Made by a program: the position numbers and the translations under genes | Origin: Saccharospirillum sp043196875 | Lineage (GTDB): Bacteria > Pseudomonadota > Gammaproteobacteria > Pseudomonadales > Natronospirillaceae | DNA: 64,000 bases | Assembly: GCF_043196875.1 (NCBI RefSeq) | Contig: NZ_JBEBMX010000003.1 | Location: forward strand, 290,793 to 354,792 | Reading direction: 5' to 3' | Part shown: positions 37,507 through 47,359 of the stretch, piece by piece | How positions within the stretch are numbered: position 1 is the stretch's first letter | Layout of the letters: each line of letters begins with the position of its first letter | Notes under the pieces: model-generated | What the model was told of the DNA's origin: nothing | The model's input: only the letters and a program-made list of their open reading frames with translations | The model's database searches: none

Positions 37507-38744
37507 CCATCGCTTCAACGCAATCGACCCCGCGCTCGGCAACGCTGAGCCGACGACTGCTGTGCAAAGCTCTCAGTCGATTCACCCAAGGTTCACTGAC
37601 GCTGGAAGACGCTGACGGCCGTGAGGTTTTCGGCAAGCTGGACAGCCCTGGCCCGCACGCCAGCGTCCGCATTCACAACACTCGCGTCTATCGCGAAATG
37701 CTCACCGGTGGCGATTTGGCCGCGGCCGAATGTTATGTCGCCGGCTTCTGGGACACTCCAGACTTGACCGCTGTAGTGCGCGTCTTTGCGGCCAATCTCG
37801 ATACCACCGGCGGACTCAATAAAACCCTGGGTCGTATCACCAAACCGCTGCTGCGTTTTGCGCACTGGCTAAACCGCAACGACAAAGCCGGATCACGGCG
37901 CAACATCCGTGCGCACTATGATTTGGGTAACGATCTGTTCGAAACCTTTCTCGATCCCTCGATGATGTATTCCAGCGCGTTTTATCCAAACGAAAACACC
38001 TCACTGGAAGAAGCGCAGCGTTTTCGCTTGGATCGCATCTGCCAGAAACTGGCACTCAACGCCGATGATCACTTACTGGAAATCGGCACCGGCTGGGGTG
38101 GTCTGGCGATCCACGCCGCGCAACATTACGGTTGCCGCGTCACCACGACGACCATCTCGGACGAGCAATACGACTACGCCGCCAAACGCATCGAGGCTGC
38201 CGGATTGAGCGATCGTATTCGTCTGCTCAAAAAGGATTACCGTGACCTGGAAGGTCAGTATTCCAAGCTGGTCTCAATCGAAATGATCGAAGCGGTCGGC
38301 CACAATTATCTGCCCAGTTATTTCCGCGTCCTGTCCGAGCGACTCGATGACCAGGGCGTTGCCTTGCTGCAGTGCATCACCCTGCCCGACCAACGCTACG
38401 ATCGTTATCGCAAGAGCGTCGACTTTATTCGCAAATACATCTTCCCCGGTGGTCATCTGCCGTCGCTTTCTGTCTTGCAAGACAACCTGAAACGCTACAC
38501 CGATATGCAGACGCTGCACCTGGAAGACATGACCGAACACTACGCGCTGACGTTAAAAGAATGGCATCGACGTTTTGTGCAAGCGCGCGATCAAATAACG
38601 GCTTTGGGCTATGACGATCGTTTCCAGCGTCTGTGGCGTTATTATTTTTCTTACTGTGAAGGCGGCTTTGCCGAGCGCGCCATCAATACCCATCAGGTGG
38701 TATTCGCCAAAGCCGGGCATCGCCGTTTGTGGGTCACACCGTGA
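37503..38744 (+). CDS. cfa: Cyclopropane-fatty-acyl-phospholipid synthase family methyltransferase
   Basis: This enzyme family transfers a methylene or methyl group from SAM to unsaturated acyl chains of membrane phospholipids. The protein has 413 residues. The SAM site LLEIGTGWGGLAIHAAQHYG is clear, preceded by RAHYDLGNDLFETFLD and MMYSSAFY, and followed by VSIEMIEAVGHNYLPSYF and KYIFPGGHLPS. I choose the ATG at 37503, overlapping the DUF1365 stop (ATGA). The flavoprotein neighbour leaves open whether it makes cyclopropane, methyl-branched or furan fatty acids. Confidence 0.92.
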   Translation: MTIASTQSTPRSATLSRRLLCKALSRFTQGSLTLEDADGREVFGKLDSPGPHASVRIHNTRVYREMLTGGDLAAAECYVAGFWDTPDLTAVVRVFAANLDTTGGLNKTLGRITKPLLRFAHWLNRNDKAGSRRNIRAHYDLGNDLFETFLDPSMMYSSAFYPNENTSLEEAQRFRLDRICQKLALNADDHLLEIGTGWGGLAIHAAQHYGCRVTTTTISDEQYDYAAKRIEAAGLSDRIRLLKKDYRDLEGQYSKLVSIEMIEAVGHNYLPSYFRVLSERLDDQGVALLQCITLPDQRYDRYRKSVDFIRKYIFPGGHLPSLSVLQDNLKRYTDMQTLHLEDMTEHYALTLKEWHRRFVQARDQITALGYDDRFQRLWRYYFSYCEGGFAERAINTHQVVFAKAGHRRLWVTP

Positions 38745-39241
38745 ACCGAGCGGTCGGTTTACAGCTGTTTAATTACGCCGGCTTTCAAGCCGGCTGGTTC
38801 TTGCTGGTATTAACGCGCTCACCCTGGGCCTTGCTCTGGGTCGCTGTTTTTTTGCTGTGTCATTACCGCTGGTTGGCACAGCCTGGAGAATGGCGCCAGG
38901 TGCTTCCCATCATGATCTTCGGCGCCACCATCGACCTGCTCTGGCATCTGTCACCCTGGGTGGAATTCACCGGTGCCGGCTGGCCCATGCCGTTGTGGTT
39001 AATCGGATTATGGCTGATGTTCCCACTGACGCTAAACCATTCGCTGGCCTGGCTTGCTGATCGCCCGCTGTTGCAAATTTTCGGTGGTATTTTCGGCGCC
39101 GGTGGCAGCTACCTCGGCGGCGCAGCACTGGGGGCGGCAGACATTTCCGGCCCAGCCTGGTGGCTGGTTCCGCTGGGTTGGGGATTGTGGCTGCCGCTGT
39201 TTTATTACGGCAATCGTACCTTGGCAACGGCATCACCATGA
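38741..39241 (+). CDS. DUF2878 membrane protein
   Basis: The 166-residue protein has four or five membrane segments. Family features include LQLFNYAGFQAGWF, a central FGATIDLLWHLSPWVEF and PLWLIGLWLMFPLTLNHSLAW. I choose the GTG at 38741, in a GTGA overlap with the cfa stop. DUF2878 is a usual member of this lipid cluster; its role is unknown. Confidence 0.88.
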   Translation: MNRAVGLQLFNYAGFQAGWFLLVLTRSPWALLWVAVFLLCHYRWLAQPGEWRQVLPIMIFGATIDLLWHLSPWVEFTGAGWPMPLWLIGLWLMFPLTLNHSLAWLADRPLLQIFGGIFGAGGSYLGGAALGAADISGPAWWLVPLGWGLWLPLFYYGNRTLATASP

Positions 39242-39915
39242 TTCAAAAAACACTGGCGACTTTTTTGCTGTGCGGATCGGTCTGCGCACAAACCCAAAAT
39301 TTTACCGGCACTGCTTTTGCGCTCGACAGTGAGCGTGAGTTGTATCGCGAACAACACCAATTAACGCTCAACAATGGCGAGCCGGTATCCGAACAGGTGC
39401 GTTACCTCGCCCCGGATGGTCAGTTACTGGGCGAAAAAAACATGAGCTACAACGAACCGGCACGGCCTGGTTATGAGTTGGTATTACCCGCACTGGATCG
39501 GACCGAAAGTGTTAGGCCCGACAGAGACGGTGTAACGATCGTCAGCCGCAAAGAAGGTCGCCTCGGCTGGCCGCAACAGACCGCCATCATCGACGCTGGC
39601 TTTCACTACTTCATTCTGGATCATTTCGACGCGCTCGAGCGTGGCCAGACACTCGATATTCAGTTTCTGACGCCCAGCCGGTTGAGCTGGATAGCGCTGT
39701 CGATCGAACCGGAAACGCCCCGAGACGACCAACTGGTGCTGCAGCTGCGCCCGCAAAACCAGGTGCTACGCTGGCTGATCGACCCCATCGAGCTGACCTA
39801 CAGCCGCAGCCAACAACGCCTGTTGCAGTATCGCGGCCTGACCAATCTGCCCAATGGTAACGAGGGCAATTTTAAGGCGCGCATCGTCTATCAATATTCG
39901 GAGCCCGAGCAATGA
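39238..39915 (+). CDS. Exported protein of unknown function in the cfa cluster
   Basis: The 225-residue protein has a short signal peptide (TLATFLLCGSVCAQ) and then a mostly beta-rich body (YREQHQLTLNNGEPVSEQVR; FHYFILDHFDALERGQTLDI). It is coupled to its neighbours by ATGA overlaps on both sides, so it belongs to the cfa transcript. I do not recognise a family. Its place suggests a periplasmic or outer-membrane-associated step. Confidence 0.75.
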   Translation: MIQKTLATFLLCGSVCAQTQNFTGTAFALDSERELYREQHQLTLNNGEPVSEQVRYLAPDGQLLGEKNMSYNEPARPGYELVLPALDRTESVRPDRDGVTIVSRKEGRLGWPQQTAIIDAGFHYFILDHFDALERGQTLDIQFLTPSRLSWIALSIEPETPRDDQLVLQLRPQNQVLRWLIDPIELTYSRSQQRLLQYRGLTNLPNGNEGNFKARIVYQYSEPEQ

Positions 39916-40250
39916 ACAGCCGCACTCTGATCAGTCGATTCAGCTTTATTATCGGCCTGCTGTTATCCGCCTTGTTGGTCGGCTGGATGTTATACACCTC
40001 GCCCTGGGATCGTTTTGGCAGCGAAGGCAACTGGTTGCTCAGCCACAGCTGGGGACAGATCGCCCTGCTGGATCTGTACGCTGGTTTCTTTCTGGCCCTG
40101 GCACTGGTGTGGCGCTTCGAAACGCAGCGCTGGCTGTGCTGGTTAATGACCATCGCCCTGCCTTTACTGGGCAATCCGGTACTGGCGATCTGGTTGCTCT
40201 GGCGCTGGCGAACACTGTTGAGAATGGCGTCAAATCGGGAAATTGGCTAA
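39912..40250 (+). CDS. Small membrane protein at the end of the cfa cluster
   Basis: The 112-residue protein has three hydrophobic segments (FIIGLLLSALLVGWMLY; ALLDLYAGFFLALALVW; MTIALPLLGNPVLAIWLLW). It overlaps the preceding gene (ATGA) and is the last gene of the run that started at the SnoaL-like gene. A DUF1475-like assignment is possible but not secure. Confidence 0.75.
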   Translation: MNSRTLISRFSFIIGLLLSALLVGWMLYTSPWDRFGSEGNWLLSHSWGQIALLDLYAGFFLALALVWRFETQRWLCWLMTIALPLLGNPVLAIWLLWRWRTLLRMASNREIG

Positions 40251-40303
40251 GCTGTCACAATACGTAAAGATCTCGCCCTCCCGGGCCCTGGCGGCTGGTC
40301 AGC

Positions 40304-42772
40304 ATGTCTTCAGCGGTATTTAAATCGACATTACTTCAGCATTTGTCATTTCGCTTGGCACGTACTGGCGTCATCCTGGCCTTGGTTGTCAGTCTGGTTA
40401 CCTCTGGTTTCCAGGTATTTCTTGATTATCAGGACGAACAAAGCTCGCTGAATGATTCCATTGAGCGAGTCATGAATGCCTCGCGTTTTGCCGCCTCCCG
40501 TGCCGTTCATACGCTCGATTACAACCTGGCCAGTGAAGTGGTTGACGGTATGTTCGTCTATGACTTCGTCAATTCCGTCGCCATTGTCGATGAACTGGGC
40601 AATCCGCTGTCGCAACGCCGCGCCGATGTTTCCAATCGACGCACTCACTGGTACGAACCCTTTATCGGTAATCCGACGCGGCAATTGGAAACCCGCTTGG
40701 AAACCGACGCCATGGGCAGCGATGTCTATGGCGTGTTGCGTATGGAACTCGATATGGTGCTGGCCTATGAGAGTTTCGTCGATCGGGCGGTGTCGACGCT
40801 GATTCTGGGTGTGGCCAAAAATTTTGTGCTCATTCTATTGTTTCTGGCGCTGTTTTATCGCCTGGTTACCCACCCGGTTAATCAGTTGTCCACCTCGCTC
40901 GACGCCATTGATCCAAAGAACCCGGCAGGACGACGGCTACCGGTTCCCAAGGGCCACGAAGAGGACGAAATTGGTCAGTTGACCACCAACATCAACCTGC
41001 ACCTGAACAGCGTCGAACAACTGATTCGCGACAACAGTGTCGCCCGCCATGAAGTGGAAGAGTCGTACGACAATATGCGCCGGTTAATCGATAACCTGCC
41101 GCATATGATTTACGTCAAAGACGCCAGCGGTCATCTGGTTCTGGTCAACAAAGCCTATGCCCGCGCCTTCCAGCAAAGCGTCGAACAACTGACCGGCCAA
41201 CATCAGTCGGCGCTGTTAAATAGGTATGAAGAAAAATCACGTGAACTGTTGCAGGAGGCCGACGCCAAAGTGCTGACTGAGCAGCACAGTCTGTTTATTC
41301 CGGAATTTGAATGGGTCGATCCGGCGGGTAATTACACCGCCTTGGAGCTGCGAATTCTGCCCTTGGAATTTCGTGGTGAACCGGCCATTTTGTCGGTCGG
41401 CGTCGACATCTCCGAGCGCAAGCGCAACCAGGCGCGCATGCAACACATGGCCTATCACGATCCGCTGACCGACCTGCCCAATCGGCATTTGTTTCTTGAC
41501 CGACTCGATCAGTCGCTGCGCCGCGCCAGTCGCTCTAATCAGTTGGGCGCCTTGATCTTTATCGATCTGGATAACTTTAAAGACATCAATGATTCACTCG
41601 GCCATGGCGCCGGCGACAGCGTGTTGCGTCAGGCGGCAATGCGTTTGTCCGAAGTGGTTCGTGGCGAAGACACCGTCGCCCGTCTCGGTGGTGACGAATT
41701 CGTGGTCTGCCTGGCCGACCTGGGCACCAACGCCGCCGAAGTCAGTCAATTGGCCGGGCACCGGGCTGAGGCTTTACGTGCTGTTCTGGCGACGCCCTTT
41801 GTGATCAATGGCAATCGTCTGACGGTCACTGCCAGCCTGGGTATTGCTTTGTTCCCGGACGGCGAGGTCACCGCTTCCGATCTGCTGCGCAATGCTGATA
41901 CGGCCATGTATCAGGCGAAGTCGCGCGGCAAAGACACCGCCATTTTGTTCGAGCAATCCATGGCCGAGGCCACCGCTTTCCGGCTGACCATGGAAAACGA
42001 TTTGCGCCGGGCATTGAACAACGAAGAGTTTTTCTTAACCTTCCAACCCCAGGTGGATTCCAGCAACGACCGCATTATTGGCGCCGAAGTGTTAATGCGC
42101 TGGCAACACCCGGAACGCGGCATTGTCTCGCCGGTGGAATTTATTCCCGTGCTGGAAAGCATGGGATTAATCGTCCGGGTTGGGGAATGGACTTTGCGCA
42201 CCGCCTGCGGCATTTTGCGCGACTGGATGGATCGAGGTTTGTGGACGCGCGATCAAGTTATGGGTATCAACATCAGTCCGCAACAGTTCAGCCAACCGGA
42301 ATTTTTCAATCAGGTTCGCAAAGCCATCGATGACAGCGGCATACCCCCGCAATGCATCGACCTGGAAATCACCGAAGGCATGGTGATCCACGAAGTTGAA
42401 GAAACCATCGTGCGCATGCATCAGATTCGCGACTACGGTGTGACCTTCTCGATTGATGATTTTGGCACCGGCTATTCCAGCCTGTCGTATCTGAAACGCC
42501 TGCCACTGGATGTGCTCAAGGTTGATCAGTCCTTCGTGCGCGACATCAATACCGACACCAACGATGCCGCCATTGTCGAAACCATTCTGGCCATGGCGCG
42601 TCACCTGAACTTGCAGACCATTGCCGAGGGCGTTGAAACCAGCGATCAGTTAAACTTCCTCGAATCTAAAGGCTGCTCGCGTTATCAGGGTTATCTGTTC
42701 GCACCTCCGCTGCGGCAGGAGGAGTTCGAACAGTTACTGAACCGCCAACACAGCCTCAATGAAATTCTCTAA
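40304..42772 (+). CDS. PAS-GGDEF-EAL cyclic-di-GMP enzyme
   Basis: The 822-residue protein has a membrane helix at about 21-41, a periplasmic sensor to about residue 165 and a second helix near 168-188. These are followed by a HAMP-like segment, a PAS domain (NLPHMIYVKDASGHLVLVNK), GGDEF and EAL. The cyclase motif RLGGDEF is intact, with the RxxD inhibitory site (RGED) five residues before it. In the EAL domain the motif reads EVL with the glutamate kept, and DDFGTGYSSL and IAEGVET are intact. It could both make and break c-di-GMP. Signal unknown. Confidence 0.94.
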   Translation: MSSAVFKSTLLQHLSFRLARTGVILALVVSLVTSGFQVFLDYQDEQSSLNDSIERVMNASRFAASRAVHTLDYNLASEVVDGMFVYDFVNSVAIVDELGNPLSQRRADVSNRRTHWYEPFIGNPTRQLETRLETDAMGSDVYGVLRMELDMVLAYESFVDRAVSTLILGVAKNFVLILLFLALFYRLVTHPVNQLSTSLDAIDPKNPAGRRLPVPKGHEEDEIGQLTTNINLHLNSVEQLIRDNSVARHEVEESYDNMRRLIDNLPHMIYVKDASGHLVLVNKAYARAFQQSVEQLTGQHQSALLNRYEEKSRELLQEADAKVLTEQHSLFIPEFEWVDPAGNYTALELRILPLEFRGEPAILSVGVDISERKRNQARMQHMAYHDPLTDLPNRHLFLDRLDQSLRRASRSNQLGALIFIDLDNFKDINDSLGHGAGDSVLRQAAMRLSEVVRGEDTVARLGGDEFVVCLADLGTNAAEVSQLAGHRAEALRAVLATPFVINGNRLTVTASLGIALFPDGEVTASDLLRNADTAMYQAKSRGKDTAILFEQSMAEATAFRLTMENDLRRALNNEEFFLTFQPQVDSSNDRIIGAEVLMRWQHPERGIVSPVEFIPVLESMGLIVRVGEWTLRTACGILRDWMDRGLWTRDQVMGINISPQQFSQPEFFNQVRKAIDDSGIPPQCIDLEITEGMVIHEVEETIVRMHQIRDYGVTFSIDDFGTGYSSLSYLKRLPLDVLKVDQSFVRDINTDTNDAAIVETILAMARHLNLQTIAEGVETSDQLNFLESKGCSRYQGYLFAPPLRQEEFEQLLNRQHSLNEIL

Positions 42773-42823
42773 ATCTGCGACCGATTCAGCCGAACCGGTC
42801 CACTCTCAAAACGAGCCACTATT

Positions 42824-43480
42824 GTGACCTTCAGTGTTAAGGAAATGTTTTACACCCTCCAGGGCGAAGGCGCTCAAGCCGGGCGTCCTGCGGTCTTTTG
42901 TCGTTTTACCGGCTGCAACCTGTGGAGCGGCCGCGACCAGGACAGAGCCAGCGCCGTCTGCACGTTTTGCGATACCGACTTTTTAGGTACCGATGGTCCC
43001 GGCGGCGGGCGTTTTGCCGATGCCCAGGCACTGAGTCAGGCCATTGTTGACTTGTGGCCAGAACAAGGCGGCGGCAAACCCTATGTAGTCTTTACCGGTG
43101 GCGAACCCAGTTTGCAGCTAACCGAAGAACTGATTGAGCGACTGCACCAAGCGGACTTCGAATGCGCCATCGAAACCAATGGCACCCGACCAATACCAGC
43201 CAATCTCGATTGGATTTGCGTCAGTCCCAAAGGCAACAGCGAGGTGATCATCGAGCGCTGCGACGAACTGAAACTGGTCTACCCCCAGCCCGAAGCACCA
43301 CCGGAACGCTTTGCTGATATCGAAGCGCATTTTCGGTTTCTCAGCCCGCTGAATCCGTTTGATGCCGCGATGATTGCCCCGGCGCAGCAATCCTCAACCC
43401 GGGCGGCTATCGACTATTGTCTAGCCCACCCGCAATGGCGCTTAACGGTACAGATGCACAAGGTCGTCAATATCGCCTGA
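42824..43480 (+). CDS. queE: 7-carboxy-7-deazaguanine synthase QueE
   Basis: QueE is a radical-SAM enzyme that makes CDG in the queuosine precursor pathway. It has 218 residues. The N-terminal KEMFYTLQGEGAQAGRPAVF is a family hallmark, and CRFTGCNLW with CTFCDTDF supplies the cluster cysteines in the CX14CX2C pattern typical of QueE. FTGGEPSLQ follows. The start is a GTG. No other queuosine gene is in the window. Confidence 0.94.
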   Translation: MTFSVKEMFYTLQGEGAQAGRPAVFCRFTGCNLWSGRDQDRASAVCTFCDTDFLGTDGPGGGRFADAQALSQAIVDLWPEQGGGKPYVVFTGGEPSLQLTEELIERLHQADFECAIETNGTRPIPANLDWICVSPKGNSEVIIERCDELKLVYPQPEAPPERFADIEAHFRFLSPLNPFDAAMIAPAQQSSTRAAIDYCLAHPQWRLTVQMHKVVNIA

Positions 43481-43671
43481 TATCGAGGCTGCAGCCGGTT
43501 TCCGGGCCAACCATCATTCACCGTGTGAATACTGTTCATAAAAGCCCTTTACTTAACTTTTGTACTAGAATTCACTAAACTTCCGCGCCATTCAGCCAGT
43601 CCCGGTTGCGTAATGCCCACCCAACTGACGACACCTTTGGCGTAGCCACCCACCGTTTGGAGAGAGTTATC

Positions 43672-46263
43672 GTGTTAGAAGCTTACCGACAAGACGCGCA
43701 AGCGCGCGAGGCCCAGGGAATCCCTGCCAAGCCGCTCAATGCCGAGCAAGTGACCGAACTGGTGGAGTTGCTGAAAAACCCACCGGCCGGTGAAGAAGCC
43801 TTTGTTAAAGACCTGCTGGTCAACCGTGTGCCGCCGGGTGTGGACGAAGCAGCCTATGTAAAAGCGGCTTTCCTGTCGGCTGTCGCCAAAGGCGAAGCTC
43901 AGTCTCCGCTGATCGATAAAAAAGAAGCCACTCAACTGCTCGGTACCATGCAGGGTGGTTACAACATCGAAACCCTGGTTGGTTTGCTCAAAGACAGCGA
44001 ACTGGCCGATGTCGCCGCCGAAGAACTCAAGCACACTCTGCTGGTGTTCGATGCGTTCCACGATGTCGACGAACTGGCCAAAGCCGGTAACAGCGCTGCC
44101 AAGGCAGTGATGCAATCCTGGGCCGATGCCGAGTGGTTCCTGAATAAAAAAGAAGTGCCTGAAAAAATCACCCTGACCGTGTTCAAAGTCACCGGTGAAA
44201 CCAACACCGATGACTTGTCTCCGGCTCAGGATGCCTGGTCGCGTCCGGACATTCCGCTGCACGCCCTGGCCATGTACAAGATGAAGCGCGATGGTCTGAA
44301 CCCGGATAAAGACGGCGAAATCGGCCCGATCCAACAGATCGAAAAGCTCAAAGAAAAAGGCCACCCGGTGGCGCTGGTGGGCGATGTTGTCGGTACCGGC
44401 TCGTCGCGTAAATCCGCGACCAACTCCGTGCTGTGGCACACCGGTGACGACATGCCGTTCGTGCCGAACAAGCGCACTGGCGGTTATGTACTGGGCAGCA
44501 AAATCGCTCCGATCTTCTTCAACACCATGGAAGATGCAGGCGCACTGCCAATCGAAGTCGACGTCGACAAGCTGGAAATGGGCGATGTCATCGACCTCTA
44601 CCCGTTCGCAGGCAAGGTTGAGCGCAACGGCGAAGTGGTTGCCGAATTCGAATTGAAAACTCAGGTACTGCTCGACGAAGTTCGCGCCGGCGGCCGTATC
44701 CCGCTGATCATTGGCCGTGGTCTGACCGACCGCGCCCGTGAAGCTATGGGCCTGGAGCCAAGCACGGTCTTCCGTCGTCCTGGCGATGTCGCCGCCAGCG
44801 ACAAAGGCTTCACTCTGGCGCAAAAGATGGTCGGTAAAGCCTGTGGCGTTGCCGGGGTTCGCCCGAACCAATACTGCGAACCGAAGATGACCACCGTTGG
44901 CTCTCAGGACACTACCGGTCCTATGACCCGTGACGAACTCAAAGACCTGGCTTGCCTGGGCTTCTCATCCGATCTGGTGATGCAGTCGTTCTGTCACACC
45001 GCGGCTTATCCGAAACCGGTTGATATCGAAACCCAGCACACCCTGCCCGACTTCATCAAAAACCGTGGCGGTGTGTCTTTGCGTCCGGGTGACGGCATCA
45101 TTCACTCCTGGCTGAACCGCATGTTGCTGCCCGATACCGTCGGTACCGGTGGCGACTCCCACACCCGTTTCCCGATGGGCATTTCCTTCCCTGCCGGTTC
45201 CGGTCTGGTTGCCTTCGCGGCGGCCACTGGCGTGATGCCATTGGATATGCCGGAATCGGTTCTGGTGCGTTTCAAAGGTAAGCGTCAACCGGGCATCACC
45301 CTGCGTGATCTGGTGCATGCGATTCCTTACTACGCCATCCAGCAAGGCGAGCTGACCGTTGAGAAGAAAGGTAAGAAGAACGTCTTCTCTGGCCGCATCC
45401 TGGAAATCGAAGGTCTGGAAGACCTGACCGTGGAGCAGGCGTTCGAACTGTCGGACGCTTCTGCTGAACGTTCTGCGGCCGGTTGCACCATCACCCTGTC
45501 AGAAGACTCGGTCGGTGAATACCTGCGCTCCAACATCGTCATGCTGCGCTGGATGATCGCCAACGGTTATGGCGATGCTCGTACCCTGGAACGCCGCGCC
45601 AAAGCGATGGAAGAATGGCTGGAAAGCCCGAACCTGATGCGCGCCGATGCCGATGCGGAATACCACACCATCATCGAAATCGACCTGGAAGACATCAAAG
45701 AGCCGATCCTGTGCGCCCCGAACGATCCGGACGATGCGCGTAAACTGTCTGAAGTTGCTGGCAGCAAGATCGACGAAGTGTTCATCGGTTCGTGCATGAC
45801 CAACATCGGTCACTTCCGCGCCGCCGGTAAACTGCTGGATGCACACAAAGCGCCGATCGCCACACGTCTGTGGGTGTCTCCGCCGACCAAGATGGACCAG
45901 GCTCAGTTGATGGAAGAAGGCTACTACAACATCTTCGGCCGTGCCGGTGCACGCACCGAGATGCCAGGCTGCTCACTGTGCATGGGTAACCAGGCGCGGG
46001 TAGCTGCCAAGTCGACGGTAGTGTCCACCTCCACCCGGAACTTCCCGAACCGTCTGGGTGATGGCGCTGACGTCTACCTGGCTTCTGCCGAACTGGCTGC
46101 GGTCTCTGCGCTGTACGGCAAGCTGCCGACACCTGAGGAGTACCTGAAAATCGCCGCTGAAATCGACAGCATGGCCAGCGATGTTTATCGCTACCTGAAC
46201 TTCGACCGCATGGACGAATTCGTCAAAGCGGCCGATTCAGTGATCGCCACCTCCGCCGCTTAA
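43672..46263 (+). CDS. acnB: Aconitate hydratase B
   Basis: AcnB interconverts citrate and isocitrate in the TCA cycle and can bind mRNA when its cluster is lost. The 863 residues match the usual AcnB length (865 in E. coli). The start is a GTG after GGAGAG, beginning LEAYRQDAQARE. The HEAT-like domain 1 is followed by swivel block TGETNTDDLSPAQDAW, and the cluster cysteines lie in SFCHTAAYP and PGCSLCMGNQA. A longer frame from 43606 adds only unrelated leader residues. Confidence 0.97.
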   Translation: MLEAYRQDAQAREAQGIPAKPLNAEQVTELVELLKNPPAGEEAFVKDLLVNRVPPGVDEAAYVKAAFLSAVAKGEAQSPLIDKKEATQLLGTMQGGYNIETLVGLLKDSELADVAAEELKHTLLVFDAFHDVDELAKAGNSAAKAVMQSWADAEWFLNKKEVPEKITLTVFKVTGETNTDDLSPAQDAWSRPDIPLHALAMYKMKRDGLNPDKDGEIGPIQQIEKLKEKGHPVALVGDVVGTGSSRKSATNSVLWHTGDDMPFVPNKRTGGYVLGSKIAPIFFNTMEDAGALPIEVDVDKLEMGDVIDLYPFAGKVERNGEVVAEFELKTQVLLDEVRAGGRIPLIIGRGLTDRAREAMGLEPSTVFRRPGDVAASDKGFTLAQKMVGKACGVAGVRPNQYCEPKMTTVGSQDTTGPMTRDELKDLACLGFSSDLVMQSFCHTAAYPKPVDIETQHTLPDFIKNRGGVSLRPGDGIIHSWLNRMLLPDTVGTGGDSHTRFPMGISFPAGSGLVAFAAATGVMPLDMPESVLVRFKGKRQPGITLRDLVHAIPYYAIQQGELTVEKKGKKNVFSGRILEIEGLEDLTVEQAFELSDASAERSAAGCTITLSEDSVGEYLRSNIVMLRWMIANGYGDARTLERRAKAMEEWLESPNLMRADADAEYHTIIEIDLEDIKEPILCAPNDPDDARKLSEVAGSKIDEVFIGSCMTNIGHFRAAGKLLDAHKAPIATRLWVSPPTKMDQAQLMEEGYYNIFGRAGARTEMPGCSLCMGNQARVAAKSTVVSTSTRNFPNRLGDGADVYLASAELAAVSALYGKLPTPEEYLKIAAEIDSMASDVYRYLNFDRMDEFVKAADSVIATSAA

Positions 46264-46281
46264 TTAAGCTGGCCGGAACTC

Positions 46282-46308
46282 AAAAAACCCGCTTCGGCGG
46301 GTTTTTTT
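46282..46308. terminator. Terminator between acnB and cmoM (works both ways)
   Basis: An AACCCGC-TTCG-GCGGGTT hairpin is flanked by an A-run on the left and a T-run on the right, so it can stop transcription from acnB and from the opposing cmoM gene. The rest of 46309-46518 holds no gene I can support. Confidence 0.85.
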
Positions 46309-46518
46309 ATGGCTGATGAAAAGCTTCGAGCAGAACTACAGGGAATGGAAAAACAGGACAATGGACGTTCAATAAACGGCTACTGTTCGCAAGGATGGAT
46401 AGCAGAGCTCAGCGCTGACACCTTCGCTAAAGCCAAGGCTGTCACTCCTGACTGCTGTAACGGTTGTCGGTTGCTCACCGACGTTATTCTTAGCGGCTGA
46501 TAAGACGACTCAAACCAA

Positions 46519-47283
46519 TCAGACCTGCCGACGTGCCAGGAACAACACATAACGCCCCAGATCGCGATACGGCGCCTGCTCACACAAACTCCGCTCCATC
46601 GCCAAGACGTCCTCTTCGCTATACCAGGACAGCACTGTCGGCTCGGTCAGATCGCTAAAGGTACGAATTCCCGCTTGAGAGATAACGGTATAACCACCCT
46701 CTTCCAACTGCTCGCGCACCGCCGTTGGGTCCAGCGGCGAAATGGGCGTCAAACCTTGGCCATCGCCACCGAGTTGATCGTCACGCACCTTCGCCAGAGT
46801 GCCGCGCATCAGGTTACGCAGCGCCAGCATATGGCGGTTATAGACCATCACGCCGAGCACTCCGCCTGGCTTCACCCATTGCATCACCCGGCGCAAGGCA
46901 TCTTTGGGTTCTTCCAGCCACTCCAGCACAGCGTGCAGCGTTACCAGGTCGTAGTTCTGAGCAGGTTCAAAATCCAACACCGACGCCTGCTCAACCTGGC
47001 AGCGCCCGGCATGGATGGCATCAGAAAACTCCGCCTGCACCCGCGCCACCATCTCAGCCGACACATCGAAATAATCGACCCGGTGCCCGCCGGCCAAAAA
47101 CCAGGCGGTCATCTGCCCCAAGCCGCCACCGGCATCGAGCACTTGCATTGGCTGTTGTAAGTCGGCCTGCAAATGCTGTGCATAGAGCTCAGTCAACAAC
47201 GCCTGGCGCAGACGACCTTTCATGCCACCGTAGATTTGCTCGGCAAAACGCTCGACCAGACCATCAAAGCTGACATAAGACAT
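46519..47283 (-). CDS. cmoM: tRNA cmo5U carboxylate methyltransferase CmoM (SmtA)
   Basis: CmoM methylates 5-carboxymethoxyuridine at the tRNA wobble position. The 254-residue protein begins MSYVSFDGLVERFAEQIYGG, and the SAM motif VLDAGGGLGQMTAWFL is clear. TLHAVLEWLEEPKDAL and KPGGVLGVMVYNRHML follow, all typical of the CmoM/SmtA group. I choose the ATG at 47283, preceded by AGGAAA; an open frame reaches further upstream to 47733 but has no family similarity there. Confidence 0.9.
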   Translation of the reverse strand: MSYVSFDGLVERFAEQIYGGMKGRLRQALLTELYAQHLQADLQQPMQVLDAGGGLGQMTAWFLAGGHRVDYFDVSAEMVARVQAEFSDAIHAGRCQVEQASVLDFEPAQNYDLVTLHAVLEWLEEPKDALRRVMQWVKPGGVLGVMVYNRHMLALRNLMRGTLAKVRDDQLGGDGQGLTPISPLDPTAVREQLEEGGYTVISQAGIRTFSDLTEPTVLSWYSEEDVLAMERSLCEQAPYRDLGRYVLFLARRQV

Positions 47284-47359
47284 AGCGCGGTTTCCTGGCT
47301 CGGTAGTTCGGGCCGGCATTCTACTCTGCCGCTTCACTGCGCCCAACACCTGGGCTGTA

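Noticed and set aside
46309..46500. A 63-codon plus-strand frame right after the acnB terminator
   Set aside because: It starts in the T-run of the terminator without a ribosome site, its codon use is unlike neighbours, and it shows no family signs.
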